A DNA stretch of 64,000 nucleotides. Origin: Parafrankia discariae (lineage in GTDB: Bacteria; Actinomycetota; Actinomycetes; Frankiales; Frankiaceae). Shown one piece after another: positions 1 through 9,700 of the stretch; the stretch's first letter is position 1; each line of letters begins with the position of its first letter. Under the pieces are notes generated by a model. That model was not told the origin of the DNA and ran no database searches. It saw only the letters and a list, made by a program, of their open reading frames with translations. Location: contig NZ_KB891208.1 of NCBI RefSeq assembly GCF_000373365.1, positions 358,024-422,023 of the forward strand, written 5' to 3'. The translations under genes were made by a program, and so were the position numbers.

Positions 1-1
1 G

Positions 2-283
2 CCCAGGCCGAGACCCGTCGCGCCGAGCCCCGACCCCACGGCGCGCCGCGGCCGGCGACGCGCCTGGACGGACGGTGCCTGGCACGAGATCGACGTGATT
101 CCCCGAGCGGCCCTCGGGCCGGGAGATATGGTGCGCGGCCCGGCCGTGGTGGAGTTCGCCGAGGCGACCTGCCTGCTCCGCCGCGACTGGACCGGCGTCG
201 TGGACGACATCGGGACGCTCGTCCTCACGCGCCCGGCGCCGGGCGGTCCAACACCGTCGGGGACGGCGCCGTCCGCCGTCTGA
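2..283 (+). CDS. Hydantoinase/oxoprolinase-type protein, C-terminal fragment (cut by window edge)
   Basis: The frame is open from the first bases, so only the last ~93 residues are seen. The end reads GPGDMVRGPAVVEFAEATCL followed by a Trp-x-Gly-Val-Val-Asp-Asp-x-Gly-Thr-Leu-Val-Leu pattern. This is the usual C-terminus of the ATP-dependent HyuA / N-methylhydantoinase A family, where a GPA(V/I)-E-x-x-(S/A)-T segment precedes a final V-D-x-x-G-x-L-V-L strand. Members hydrolyse hydantoins, 5-oxoproline or carboxylate acetone-like substrates with a HyuB partner; the substrate cannot be told from this piece. The first ~20 visible residues are Arg/Pro-rich and not typical. The next gene is convergent thiL, so this is the end of its operon. 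Family call is moderately secure. Confidence 0.6.
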   Translation, partial: PRPRPVAPSPDPTARRGRRRAWTDGAWHEIDVIPRAALGPGDMVRGPAVVEFAEATCLLRRDWTGVVDDIGTLVLTRPAPGGPTPSGTAPSAV

Positions 284-464
284 CGGGAGCCGGCGGGCCG
301 GGGCGGCATTGTTCGACGGGTACCCGGCGAGCGGGAACAGGACCGTGACGCGGGTCGTTAGGATGGACAGCGCCGGTCCGTATCATGGCCCCCGGACCCA
401 AATTGAGTCGCTACGTGCGACATCGCGCCGCGAGGCGACCTGGCGGGCCGGCGCCCTACACGTC

Positions 465-495
465 ACGCCCCGCCCTCTCCGAGAGGGCGGGGCGT
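465..495. terminator. Perfect GC-rich hairpin between convergent genes
   Basis: The arms ACGCCCCGCCCTCTC and GAGAGGGCGGGGCGT are exact reverse complements around one central base. They lie between the hydantoinase end (283) and the convergent thiL end (578). There is no T-tract, as is common in high-GC actinobacteria. It probably terminates transcription from both sides. Confidence 0.65.
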
Positions 496-577
496 ACCTG
501 TGTCCAGGGCCTGGAGCCTGGGTGTCCCCGGGGCCTGGGGTGCCTGTGGGCTACCGGCTGTCGGTGGCCCACGCGGC

Positions 578-1735
578 TCAGGTGGGCTGGCGGAAGTGGT
601 CCCATCCGGTGCGCCGGCGGTGGTCGAGCCCGTCGACGAGCACCCCGTGACCTGCGCCGGCGGAGGTGGGCAGCACCCGTCCGATGACCACACAGCCGGC
701 CGGGGGCGGGTCTCCGGGAGCGAGGCAGGCGACCAGCGCGTGGTCGTCACCTCCGGTGAGAACCCAGGTCAGCGGATCTGCCCCCAGCACCGCGGCGGCG
801 TCCCGGATCGGTTCCGGTACCGGCAGCGCCGCCCGGTCGATGTCGATCCACACCGCGGAGGCCGCCGCGATGTGGCCGAGATCGGCGAGGAGACCGTCCG
901 ACACGTCGCACATCGCGCGCGCTCCCGCCGCCGCGAGCAGCGGGCCGAGCGCGTAGGGCGGGCTGGGTCGCCGGTGCGCGTCCACGACCCCGGCGTGCGC
1001 CAGCAGGATCTCCGGGTGGAGCTCCTGCGCCGCGGCGCCGCCGGTCGGGTCCGGCCGCCCCACGGGTCGTTCGGTGGTGGCGCGCAGGAGGGCCAGGCCG
1101 GCCTCGGCCCACCCGATCCGTCCCGCCAGCACCACCAGATCTCCGGGGCGGGCGCCGTCCCGGCGGACCGGGGCTCGCCCGGCGAGGTCGCCGAGCGCGG
1201 TGATCCCCAGCACGACGCCGTCGGCCGAGCTGACGTCGCCGCCGGCCACCGACGCGCCGACCAGGGCACACTCGTCACGCAGGCCGTCGGCGAGCTGTTC
1301 GGCCCAGGCGACGGGCAGCGTGCCGGGCGCGGCGAAGCCCACCACCAGGGCGGTCGGGCGGGCCCCCATGGCGGCGACGTCGGCGAGGTTCTGCGCCGCC
1401 GCCTTACGCCCTATGTCGTACGCCGAGGACCAGTCGCGCCGAAAATGCCGGCCCTCGACGAGCAGGTCGGTCGTGACGACCACTCGGCCGTCGGGGGCGG
1501 CCACCACCGCCGCGTCGTCACCGGGTCCGAGCAGGACGTCCGCCCCGACGGGGAGGCGTCGGGTGATCGCCCGGATCAGGCCGAACTCACCGGTCGCCGC
1601 CACAGTCGGCCCGCCGCCGACGGCGTGGGCGCCGCCGGTGCTGCCGGCGCCGTCGGCTCTGCCGGTGCGTTCGGTTCCGCCGGTGTTTCCGGGGTCGATG
1701 GTGCCTTCAGTGTCCGGCTTACCGCGTGTGCTCAT
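578..1735 (-). CDS. thiL: Thiamine-monophosphate kinase ThiL
   Basis: ThiL phosphorylates thiamine monophosphate with ATP to make the cofactor thiamine diphosphate in the cytosol. The 385-residue product matches the AIR synthase-like fold. It has GEFGLIRAI near residue 50, the LLGPGDDAAVV nucleotide/Mg motif, VVTTDLLVEGRHF for metal and TMP binding, then NLADVAAMGARP, GGDVSSADG and a C-terminal CDVSDGLLADLGHIA. All expected Asp-rich motifs are present. The first ~48 residues are a Gly/Thr/Ala-rich extension not found in most homologues, so a later start is possible. The ATG at 1735 is preceded by TACCGT (1745-1750 on the minus strand) at nine bases, compatible with a very short leader. No other thiamine genes are adjacent. 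Confidence 0.93.
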   Translation of the reverse strand: MSTRGKPDTEGTIDPGNTGGTERTGRADGAGSTGGAHAVGGGPTVAATGEFGLIRAITRRLPVGADVLLGPGDDAAVVAAPDGRVVVTTDLLVEGRHFRRDWSSAYDIGRKAAAQNLADVAAMGARPTALVVGFAAPGTLPVAWAEQLADGLRDECALVGASVAGGDVSSADGVVLGITALGDLAGRAPVRRDGARPGDLVVLAGRIGWAEAGLALLRATTERPVGRPDPTGGAAAQELHPEILLAHAGVVDAHRRPSPPYALGPLLAAAGARAMCDVSDGLLADLGHIAAASAVWIDIDRAALPVPEPIRDAAAVLGADPLTWVLTGGDDHALVACLAPGDPPPAGCVVIGRVLPTSAGAGHGVLVDGLDHRRRTGWDHFRQPT

Positions 1736-2190
1736 CGTCGGCCCACGGTAGTCGGTCGGTTTTCGTCTCCGGCGCGTGTTCGGGTGTTGGCGGTCCCGTT
1801 CCGGCGGCCCCGGATCAGGCCCGCCGGCCTCGCGCTGGTGACCGAAGGCGGCCGTCGGATGCCGTGGCGTACCCGTCCGCTACCCCTTCCGTGGGCCCGC
1901 GGCGGGCCACGCGTGGCGCTGAGCTGGAGCTGAGCAAGGGCTGGACCGTGACTGCAACATCCACGACATCTCGGCGTCATGTCGCACTGCGACTCTGACG
2001 CGCGTGCAGCGCCCTCACCGCTACTGTCTGCGACCGGCTCCTACCGAGCCCGCCGTCGCCGTCCGGTCGTCCGCTGTCCCATCCGCAGGCGTGCCCTCCG
2101 ACCCGGAACGTCGAACGACGACCAGGGTGATCGTGGCCTACGCCGGTCGCCGGTCCGGCACGGCCCGGCGTCGGCACGGGTAGCACGCGA
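1736..2190. other. Divergent intergenic region, no gene seen
   Basis: This 455-base stretch separates thiL (minus) from the formamidase (plus). Open frames on both strands have unrecognisable, Arg/Pro-rich products and no supporting ribosome site. It presumably carries both promoters. TACCGT at 1745-1750 (minus) is the only element I would point to. Confidence 0.4.
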
Positions 2191-3690
2191 GTGGCCCTGC
2201 AACCCGGACGAGGAAAGATCGAGGGCCGGCACTATCTGCCCTCCACCCCCGAGACGATCAGTTGGGGTGCCCTGCCGACCGCGCGGACGCGGCCGGTACT
2301 GAGCATCGACCCCGGCACGACCGTCACCATCGACACGGTCAGTCAGGAAGGGATCCTCGAGGATCAGGGACGGGACCCGGACACGTTCTTCCGCGGTTTC
2401 GGCGTCGCGCCGTCCGAGGTGCTCGAGGACGCGCGGGCGATCGCCGCGTCCGGGATACCGCACCGCTTCGGCCGCGACGGCGCGCACATCGTGACGGGCC
2501 CGGTGTACGTCCGGGGCGCCGAACCCGGCGACGTGCTGCGGATCGACGTCATCTCACTGCACCCCCGCGCCCGCTACGGCGTGATCTCCACCCGGCACGG
2601 CTCCGGCCTGCTCGCCGGCGAGTTTCCGGAGACCCCGGCGCCCGACCTCGACGCCGACGCCCGGCGCTGGCAGGCGTATCGGACGACCACGTCCTTCTTC
2701 GCGGTCGAACGCCGGCGCGGCCGGCTCTTCGGATCCATGCCGAGCGGCCGCGACACCCGGATCCGCTTTCCGCTCAACCCGACACTGGGGATCATGGCCG
2801 TCGCCGCGGACGTCGCCGACGGCCCGGTCGCCTCCGATTCGGCCGGCCGGCACGGCGGCGCGCTGGACTGCCGCGACCTCGGCCCGGGCGCACATCTCTA
2901 TCTGCCGATCCAGGTGCCCGGCGCGCTCTTCGCCGTCGGCGACCCCCACTACGCCGTCGGCGACGGCATGATCGGCGCGACCGCGCTGGAAGGTCCGCTG
3001 CGAGCCACCCTCCGCCTGGTGACCCTGCGGGACGCGGCGGCCCGGGCCACTCTCGGCGCGCTGCGGGACCCGTTCATCGAGACCGACGAGCTGTGGATAA
3101 CGTCGGGATTCGACCCTGATCCACGGGAGGCCCTGCGCCGGGCGGCGCGCGCGGCGGTGACGTTCCTTCAGACGAAGGTCGGGCTGGACCGGGCGGCCGC
3201 GCTCGCCTACCTCTCCTCGGCGGCGGACTTCGGGGTCGGTCGGCTGGTGGGCGGCTCCGAATCCGGCTACTGCCGCATCCGGCGCGCGGACTTCAGCGAG
3301 CCCACACCGGTGAAGGCCCGGCTGCCCCGAGCCGGTTTCGCCCGCATCGTCGGCACCGCGGACGGCGACCTCGACCGCGACCATGACCACAGCCAGGACT
3401 CCGGCCGTGACCATGCCGCTGCCGCTGGCGGCGGTGCCGGTGATCTCGGCGTCGGCGACGACCACAGCGGCGCCGATGGTGGTCATGGCGGCGCCGGCGA
3501 CCACGGCCCCGACCACGGCCCCGACCACAGCCACGGGGACGACCAGGCTGGCGCTCGGGACGAGGCCCGCGTCCCCGACCAGCACCGTTCCCCCGACCAG
3601 GACCGCACCGAGAACACCCCGCCACCCCCCGCTCTGGAGCCCACCACCGATGACGGGGCCACCCCCGCCACCCGAGGCCCGGCCGCCTGA
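2191..3690 (+). CDS. Acetamidase/formamidase family protein with His/Asp-rich tail
   Basis: The family hydrolyses short amides (formamide, acetamide) to ammonia and the acid. Residues ~1-390 carry its pattern: the substrate-mimic opening with SIDPGTTVTIDTVSQEG, then HIVTGPVYVRGAEPGDVLRI, a segment ending LGIMAVA, the GGALDCRDLGPGAHLYLPI beta region, and GDPHYAVGDGMIGATALEG, which holds the conserved metal-region His and acidic residues. The next ~110 residues form a tail of low complexity, very rich in His, Asp, Gly and Pro (roughly 3360-3690), not part of the family. It may bind metal or be disordered. GTG 2191 is the first plausible start. The gene is divergent from thiL and convergent with the large helicase 28 bases downstream. 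Confidence 0.82.
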   Translation: MALQPGRGKIEGRHYLPSTPETISWGALPTARTRPVLSIDPGTTVTIDTVSQEGILEDQGRDPDTFFRGFGVAPSEVLEDARAIAASGIPHRFGRDGAHIVTGPVYVRGAEPGDVLRIDVISLHPRARYGVISTRHGSGLLAGEFPETPAPDLDADARRWQAYRTTTSFFAVERRRGRLFGSMPSGRDTRIRFPLNPTLGIMAVAADVADGPVASDSAGRHGGALDCRDLGPGAHLYLPIQVPGALFAVGDPHYAVGDGMIGATALEGPLRATLRLVTLRDAAARATLGALRDPFIETDELWITSGFDPDPREALRRAARAAVTFLQTKVGLDRAAALAYLSSAADFGVGRLVGGSESGYCRIRRADFSEPTPVKARLPRAGFARIVGTADGDLDRDHDHSQDSGRDHAAAAGGGAGDLGVGDDHSGADGGHGGAGDHGPDHGPDHSHGDDQAGARDEARVPDQHRSPDQDRTENTPPPPALEPTTDDGATPATRGPAA

Positions 3691-3718
3691 CCAGAGGCAG
3701 GGGTTTTGGGGGTGGGGG

Positions 3719-6700
3719 TCAGGCGTCGTCCAGGCCTTCTTGTCCGGAGAGGGGGATGGGGCGCCAGCGTTGGCGGCGTTCGTCGGGGTCGGAGTGGACG
3801 GAGGGCACGCCGCCGACCGGGGGGAACGGGCCTGCCACGGTTCCGTAGGGGGAGACGTCCGGGAGGGGGATCGGCCCGCCCGGGGTGGCTGGCCCGAAGG
3901 TCCCGGCCGTGGGGCCGGAGGCCGGCGGTTCCCCGGGCGGGGTGATCCCGCCGGGCGGCGTGGCCCCGCCGGGCGGGGCCGATCCGCCAGGAGTCGCCGT
4001 CCAGTCGATGCGTGTCAGATCGTCGAAGGCGGCCGGTGCGCTGGAAGGCGACGATCCGCCGACCTGGGGGGAATTCGCCGGCGTCCTCCCGTCGGGGGAG
4101 GACGCGCCGCCAGGCAGTGACGGCGCGTTGGGCGAGAGCGAGACGCCCGGCCAGGAGTCCGGCCCCGGATAGATGTGCGGGACGCCCGGGAATCCGTTCG
4201 GGGCGGTCCCGACGGAGGCCCAGCCGGTCGGTGACCCGCCGGAGGTGGGCCATCCCGCGGTCGCCGGGCCCGTCGTGGCTGTGTTCGTCGGCGGGGTGTC
4301 CGGGGCCTGGCCGCTGGTGGGCGGGCCGTCAGGCGACCGCGAACCGGGAGCCGGTGGTTTTGAAGCCGCCGTGTCGGAGGCGTGGCCCGAGCCTGAGGGG
4401 CTGGTCGGGTCGGGGGGGTTCGCGGTGCCGGGCAGGGCCGAGGTGGTTCGGGCGTCCCGGGAGTCCCCGGTGGCAGGGGAGTTTCCGGTGCCCCGGGGAG
4501 CGCGGTCCGGGTCGGTGGCCCCGTCGGCCGTTGTGCCCGGGCCGGTGAGGCCGGAGCCGGAGCCGGCGGCTCCCCGGCCCACGACACCCAGCCCGATGAC
4601 GCTCAGGCCCGCGTCACCGGAGCCCGCGTCACCGGAGCCCGCGGTGCCGAGTTCGGCGTCGCCGAGGCCCGTGTCGCCGGTGACCCCTGATCCGCCGCCG
4701 GTGGTGCGACTCCCCCCACCGGCTGGGACCTCACCCGTCCGGGCGGTGCCCGCACCGCCCGCGCCCGGGTTCGACGGCTCCGGGTACGCGGACGGGGACG
4801 GGGACATGGGCGGGTACTGGTACGAGGACGCCGCCGGCCGCGCGGAAGGCGATGCCGGTGTCGTGGGTGCCGGTGCCGGAGGCGATACCGGAGCCGGTGC
4901 GGCCGTGGGTGCCGGCGGCGGTACGGGGCTCGCGTAGGCGGGGGCCGGGAGGAGCTGGGTGACCAGCATCGCCGGGTCCGACTGATCGGAGGCCGCCGGC
5001 GGGAGGGCCACCGGGATGGTGGGGGCGATGCCGGCCGCGGCGAGCCGGGGCCAGAGCGGGGCGAGTGCCGCCTCGGCGTCGATCTCGAACTCCGAGCGGC
5101 GGACCCGCCAGATCCGCCAGCCGACCCGGCGCAGCTCCCGCTCGCGGGTCAGGTCCCGCTCGACATCCTCGGTGGTCCGGGTCGCGTCCCCGTCGCATTC
5201 GACGGCGAGCCGGGCGCGGCCGCCGGAGATCACGAGGTCGAACCGCCGGCCGTTGATCTCGACCTGCGGGGTGACGTGGTATCCGCGTGAGCTCAGTGCC
5301 AGGAACACCCGCTGCTCGAACAGCGAGTCGAACCTGGGGTGCGGCAGCACCGGGCTCACCTCGGACGGCGTGAGCGGCGCCGCCGTGATCGCCATCGGCG
5401 CCGACGCCGAGTGCGCGAGGACGTAGCTGAGGTAGCTGTGCCGCAGGTCGCCCGGGTCCAGGTCGGCGGTGGAGACCGAGTGGAACAGCCAGACCTGGTC
5501 CCGGGCCCGGGACGCGGCGACGTTGAACCTGCGCTGGTACTCCAGCCGGGTCAGCGAGGTGGTGGACGTCCCCGGCGCGATCACCAGGGACAGGAAGACC
5601 ACGTCCCGCTCGTCGCCCTGGAAGTCCGGGGGCGAGCCCACCCGCAGGTGGCGACGCAGCTGCTCGGCGGCGGACATCCGGGCGGACAGCTCGGAGCGGA
5701 TCAGCTCCGCCTGCGCGGTGCCCTGCAGCACGACGATGCCGAAGCTCAGCCCCCGGTAGCGCGGGTCCTCGGCGCAGTTGAGCACCTGGGTGACCAGCGC
5801 CTCGGCCTCGATCGGGTTGCGCGGGCCGGTGGGCGTCGACGTGGTGTAGGCGTGCGGCACGAACTGGGCACGCAGCGGGGCGAGGCGGTCCGCGCCGAAC
5901 TGTCGCAACGGGACGAGCGGGGCGTCCCGGTAGAACATCGCCGACGACCACTCGATGATCTCCGGCATGCACCGGAAGTGCTCGCGCAGCCGGACGACGT
6001 CCCCGAACCGGGTCCGCAGCAGCGAGAACAGGCTGGACCGCGGGGTGAAGCCCACCCGAAGCCAGCTCGGGATGTCCGGCAGGAGGGTGTCGAGCCTGGT
6101 GAAGACGGGTTCGAGCTCCTCGACGGAGGCGTCCGGCGGGGTGCACTGCCGGTCATCCCCGACGACGATCACCCGGGGGGCCAGCCACAGCAGGAAGAGG
6201 CTGTCCAGGCCGGCCTGACTGCCTTCGTCCACGATGACGACGTCGAAGCTGTCCCGCACCGCGGGGATGGTCGACAGGACCTCGCTGATCGGCATCACCC
6301 AGGCCGGGACGGCGGTCTGCGCGATGCGCATGGCCTCCCGGGCCGCCTGCCGGTAGCGCTCGGCGTGGCGGCCGGTGAACCGGCCGCCGGCGGCCATCGC
6401 GTCGGCGTAGGAGCGCAGGGCGGCGGACTGCTCGGTGCCCATCCGCTCCAGGCAGTGCTTCCAGGCCAGGGCGCCGGCCAGCTCGGCGGTGGCGGAGGCG
6501 ACCAGCTCGTCGGCGGCGTCCAGGTCCGCGTCGAGGTCGGTCTGGTCGACGGCGCGGACGCGGGCGAGCCAGGTCGCGGCGACGGCATGTGACCAGGCCC
6601 GGCCGAAGGACTCCATCCGCTCCGGCCCGACGCCGTTGAGGCCCACCCCGGTCACGCCGAAGCCACCGGCGCTGAACCCGCCCGTACCGAACCCGCCCGT

Positions 6701-9700
6701 ACCGAACCCGCCCGTACCGAACCCGGCGGCGTTGAAGCCGCCCGTGCCGAAGCCGCCGGTGGCGGGGTTGCCCAGCGCGAGCAGGTCGGCGAGCAGCGGG
6801 TGCGCCGCCCGGACCCGTCCGAGCAGCTCGGCGCGCCGGCGGGCTCGCGCGCGGCCGTTGAGGGCTCCCGCGGTCGCCTCCAGGGCCGCCACGTACTCGG
6901 CGGGGTCGCGTGCCTCGACGGCGATCGCGAGCAGCGCCAGCTCCGGTACGGCGTCCGGCTGGCTGGCCGCCGCGACGAGGTCGGCGGCGAGCTCCCGGAG
7001 CTGGGTGCCGGCGATCGTGGCGGACTGGCGCAGCCGGTGGGCGTTCACCGTGGCACCGACGTCCGCGCAGGACGCCGGCGAGTCGAGAGTGATCCTCTCC
7101 ACGCCGATCGTGTCGAGCAGCGCGGCGAGCCGGTCGCGCGCGGCGACGGCGACGTCGATGGCCCGCGCGGCGTCCTGGGCCTCGGTGAGCCGGGCCAGGC
7201 GAACCTCCAGCTCGATCGTGGAATCGGGGGCGACGCCCAGCAGCGACCAGGCCCGGGTGGCGGCCTCCAGCGCCACCTCGGCCCGCAGCCGGCACAGGGC
7301 CAGGTCGAGCAGCTCGGGGGAGCGGGGCGTGACGCCGTCGACGGTGGTGCCGTCGAGGAGCAGGCCGGCGTCCTTCTGCGCCTTCGACCGGAACAGCCGG
7401 CGCAGCGAGCCGCCGGCCTCCATGTGCTCGCGCAGCGCCAGCGCGGACGACAGCAGCCCGGTCAGGTCGCCGCCGGGCCCGCCGCCGGTGGGGAGCTCGA
7501 CCCGGTGCAGGCCGAGTTCGACCACTGCCTGGGTGGCCTCCGCGATCGCCGGTGCCGCGGCCGCGACCTTCGTCCACAGGACCGCGGCCCGTCCGGCGAA
7601 GGCGTCGGCGAGGGCGTCCTCGACCCACCGCTGGCGGACGGCCCGGCGGCCGACGGCCTCGAGGGCGCGCAGCACGTCGTCGACGCCGGCCGCCATCCGT
7701 TCCGCCGCCTCGTCGCCGGTCCGGGCGAGCGCGTCCGCGATCACGGGCGCCATGAGCGTGGCCTGCCGGCTCAGGGCGTCCTCGGCGGACTTCGCGGCTG
7801 TCAGCGCGACCCGCTCGATGTGCGCGAGGACGGACAGCTCGGAGCGGGTGGGCAGCTCGCCGAGCTCCGGCGGGAGGCCGAACGCCCGCTGCTCGCGCAG
7901 GGCGGACAGCGCCAGCGCGGAGGTGATCGGGGAGGGCACGGTGGGCGGGTCGGAGGGCCCGCCGCCGGCTCCGAGCGGCCCGCCCGCTCCGCCCGCTCCG
8001 CCGGCCGGTCCCGAGTCGCCCGCGGTAGCCGAGCCGTCCGCTGGTGCCGAGCTGTTCGCTGGTGCCGAGCCGTCCGCTGGTGCGGAGCCGTCCGCGGGCG
8101 CCGGGCTGTTCGTCGTCGCCGGGCCGTCGGCCGCCGTGGACTCGGTGCCCGCGGTCCGCGGCGCGCCGGCCCCCTCGCCCGGTCGGGCGGTCCCGCCGCG
8201 TGGGGTGCGCTGGCCCGGTGGGGCCAGGCGAGCCGCCGGGCCCAGGACGAGCGGCGAGGTGGGCGGTGCGGCGAACGTGTCGCCGAACCCGGGGAAACCC
8301 CCCTGCCGGGCGGACGCCGCGTCGGCGGCGGCATGGCTCGGCGGGGTGGCGTCCGGCGTGGTCAGCAGCTGCCAGAGCTCGGCGGCCTCGTCGTCGGTGA
8401 GCGGCGGTCGCGGCCAGCCGCCGCCCTCCGGCCCCGGCACGGGAATCGGGATCCAGCCGTGCTCGGTGGCCTCGTCCCGCAGCCGGGCGGCGATCTCCGC
8501 CCGGGTGCCCGACCAACCGGGCCCGACCTCGTAGGTGCCGTGGCGGCGCCACTCCGCCGCCCGCCGGGCCGCGACCGCGGTCGAGATCCGGTCGCGTTCG
8601 GCGACGGCGGAGTCCCGGCGTGAGCGCGCCGTCCGGATCCGCTCGTCCTGCGATCCGGCGTCGTAGACGGCCTTCTGCGCGGCCAGCGCGCTCACGCTGG
8701 TGGCGAGCTCGCCCGCGCCGCTCTCCGCGCTGTCGGTGAGCGAGACGCACAGCCGGCGCAGCTCGGGCGGGAGCTTCTCCTGCAGCACCCGCAGGGCCTG
8801 GCCCTTCTGACTGGTCACCAGGACCCGGCGTCCCTCGGCCAGCAGCGCGCTGATCAGGTTCGCGATGGTGTGCGTCTTGCCGGTGCCCGGCGGGCCCTCC
8901 ACGACGACGCCGTTGTCCAGGCGTAGCCGCCGCATGACCCGCGCCTGCTCCGGGCTGATCGGCAGCGGCGAGAGCCACTCCTCGGCCTCCGCGGGACGTC
9001 CGGACCGCGCCGGTTCACGGTGCCGCCCGGCGCCACGCTCACCCGGGGCCGCGGTGATCGCGCGCGGGCCTGGTCCGGCGCCCGGATCGGGGACGTCGCG
9101 GGCGGCGAGCCACGCCAGCCGTTCGGGGGTGTCCAGGGTCTCGACGAGCTGGGCCAGACCCAGCGGCGGACGGCCGTCGCCGCGCAGCGCGTCCAGCATC
9201 TGCTCGTAGTAGTTGAGGAGCGCGGCGTGCCCACGCGAGCGCAGGACGAGTGCCGGCGCGAGCGTGACGGCGGCGCTCGGCCCGGCCGGGCCAGGCGGTG
9301 GCCAGCCCGGACGGTAGCCGGCGGTCGTCCCGTCGACGGCGAGGGTGAGCCAGTCCCGCAGCAGGCGCTCGTCGTCGGCGCCCAGCGGGGCGGCGTCCCG
9401 GGAGCGCAGGCGCTCGTGCAGCGAGTTGGTCCGTTCGGGCCGGAACGCGGGGACGCCGTCGAGGAACGCGCTGTCCTCCAGCCGGGTGGACGTGCCCCCC
9501 GGCACCCGCAGCCGGACGGCGGACGTCATCGGATCGACCTCGACCACCAGCCGGGTGACCAGCAGGTGCCGGCGGACGGGGCGCGGCAGCCACCAGGTGA
9601 GCAGACCGGTGGCGAGTACCAGTTCCAGGGTGTCGCCCTCCTGGGCCAGCCGCTGCGCCACCCCGTACAGCGTGGTGTGCAGGTGGCGCCGGTCGGCGTC

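Noticed and set aside
6153..8978. 941-codon alternative frame within the giant helicase gene
   Set aside because: Same strand, shifted frame; extremely Arg/Gly-rich translation typical of out-of-frame GC-rich DNA.
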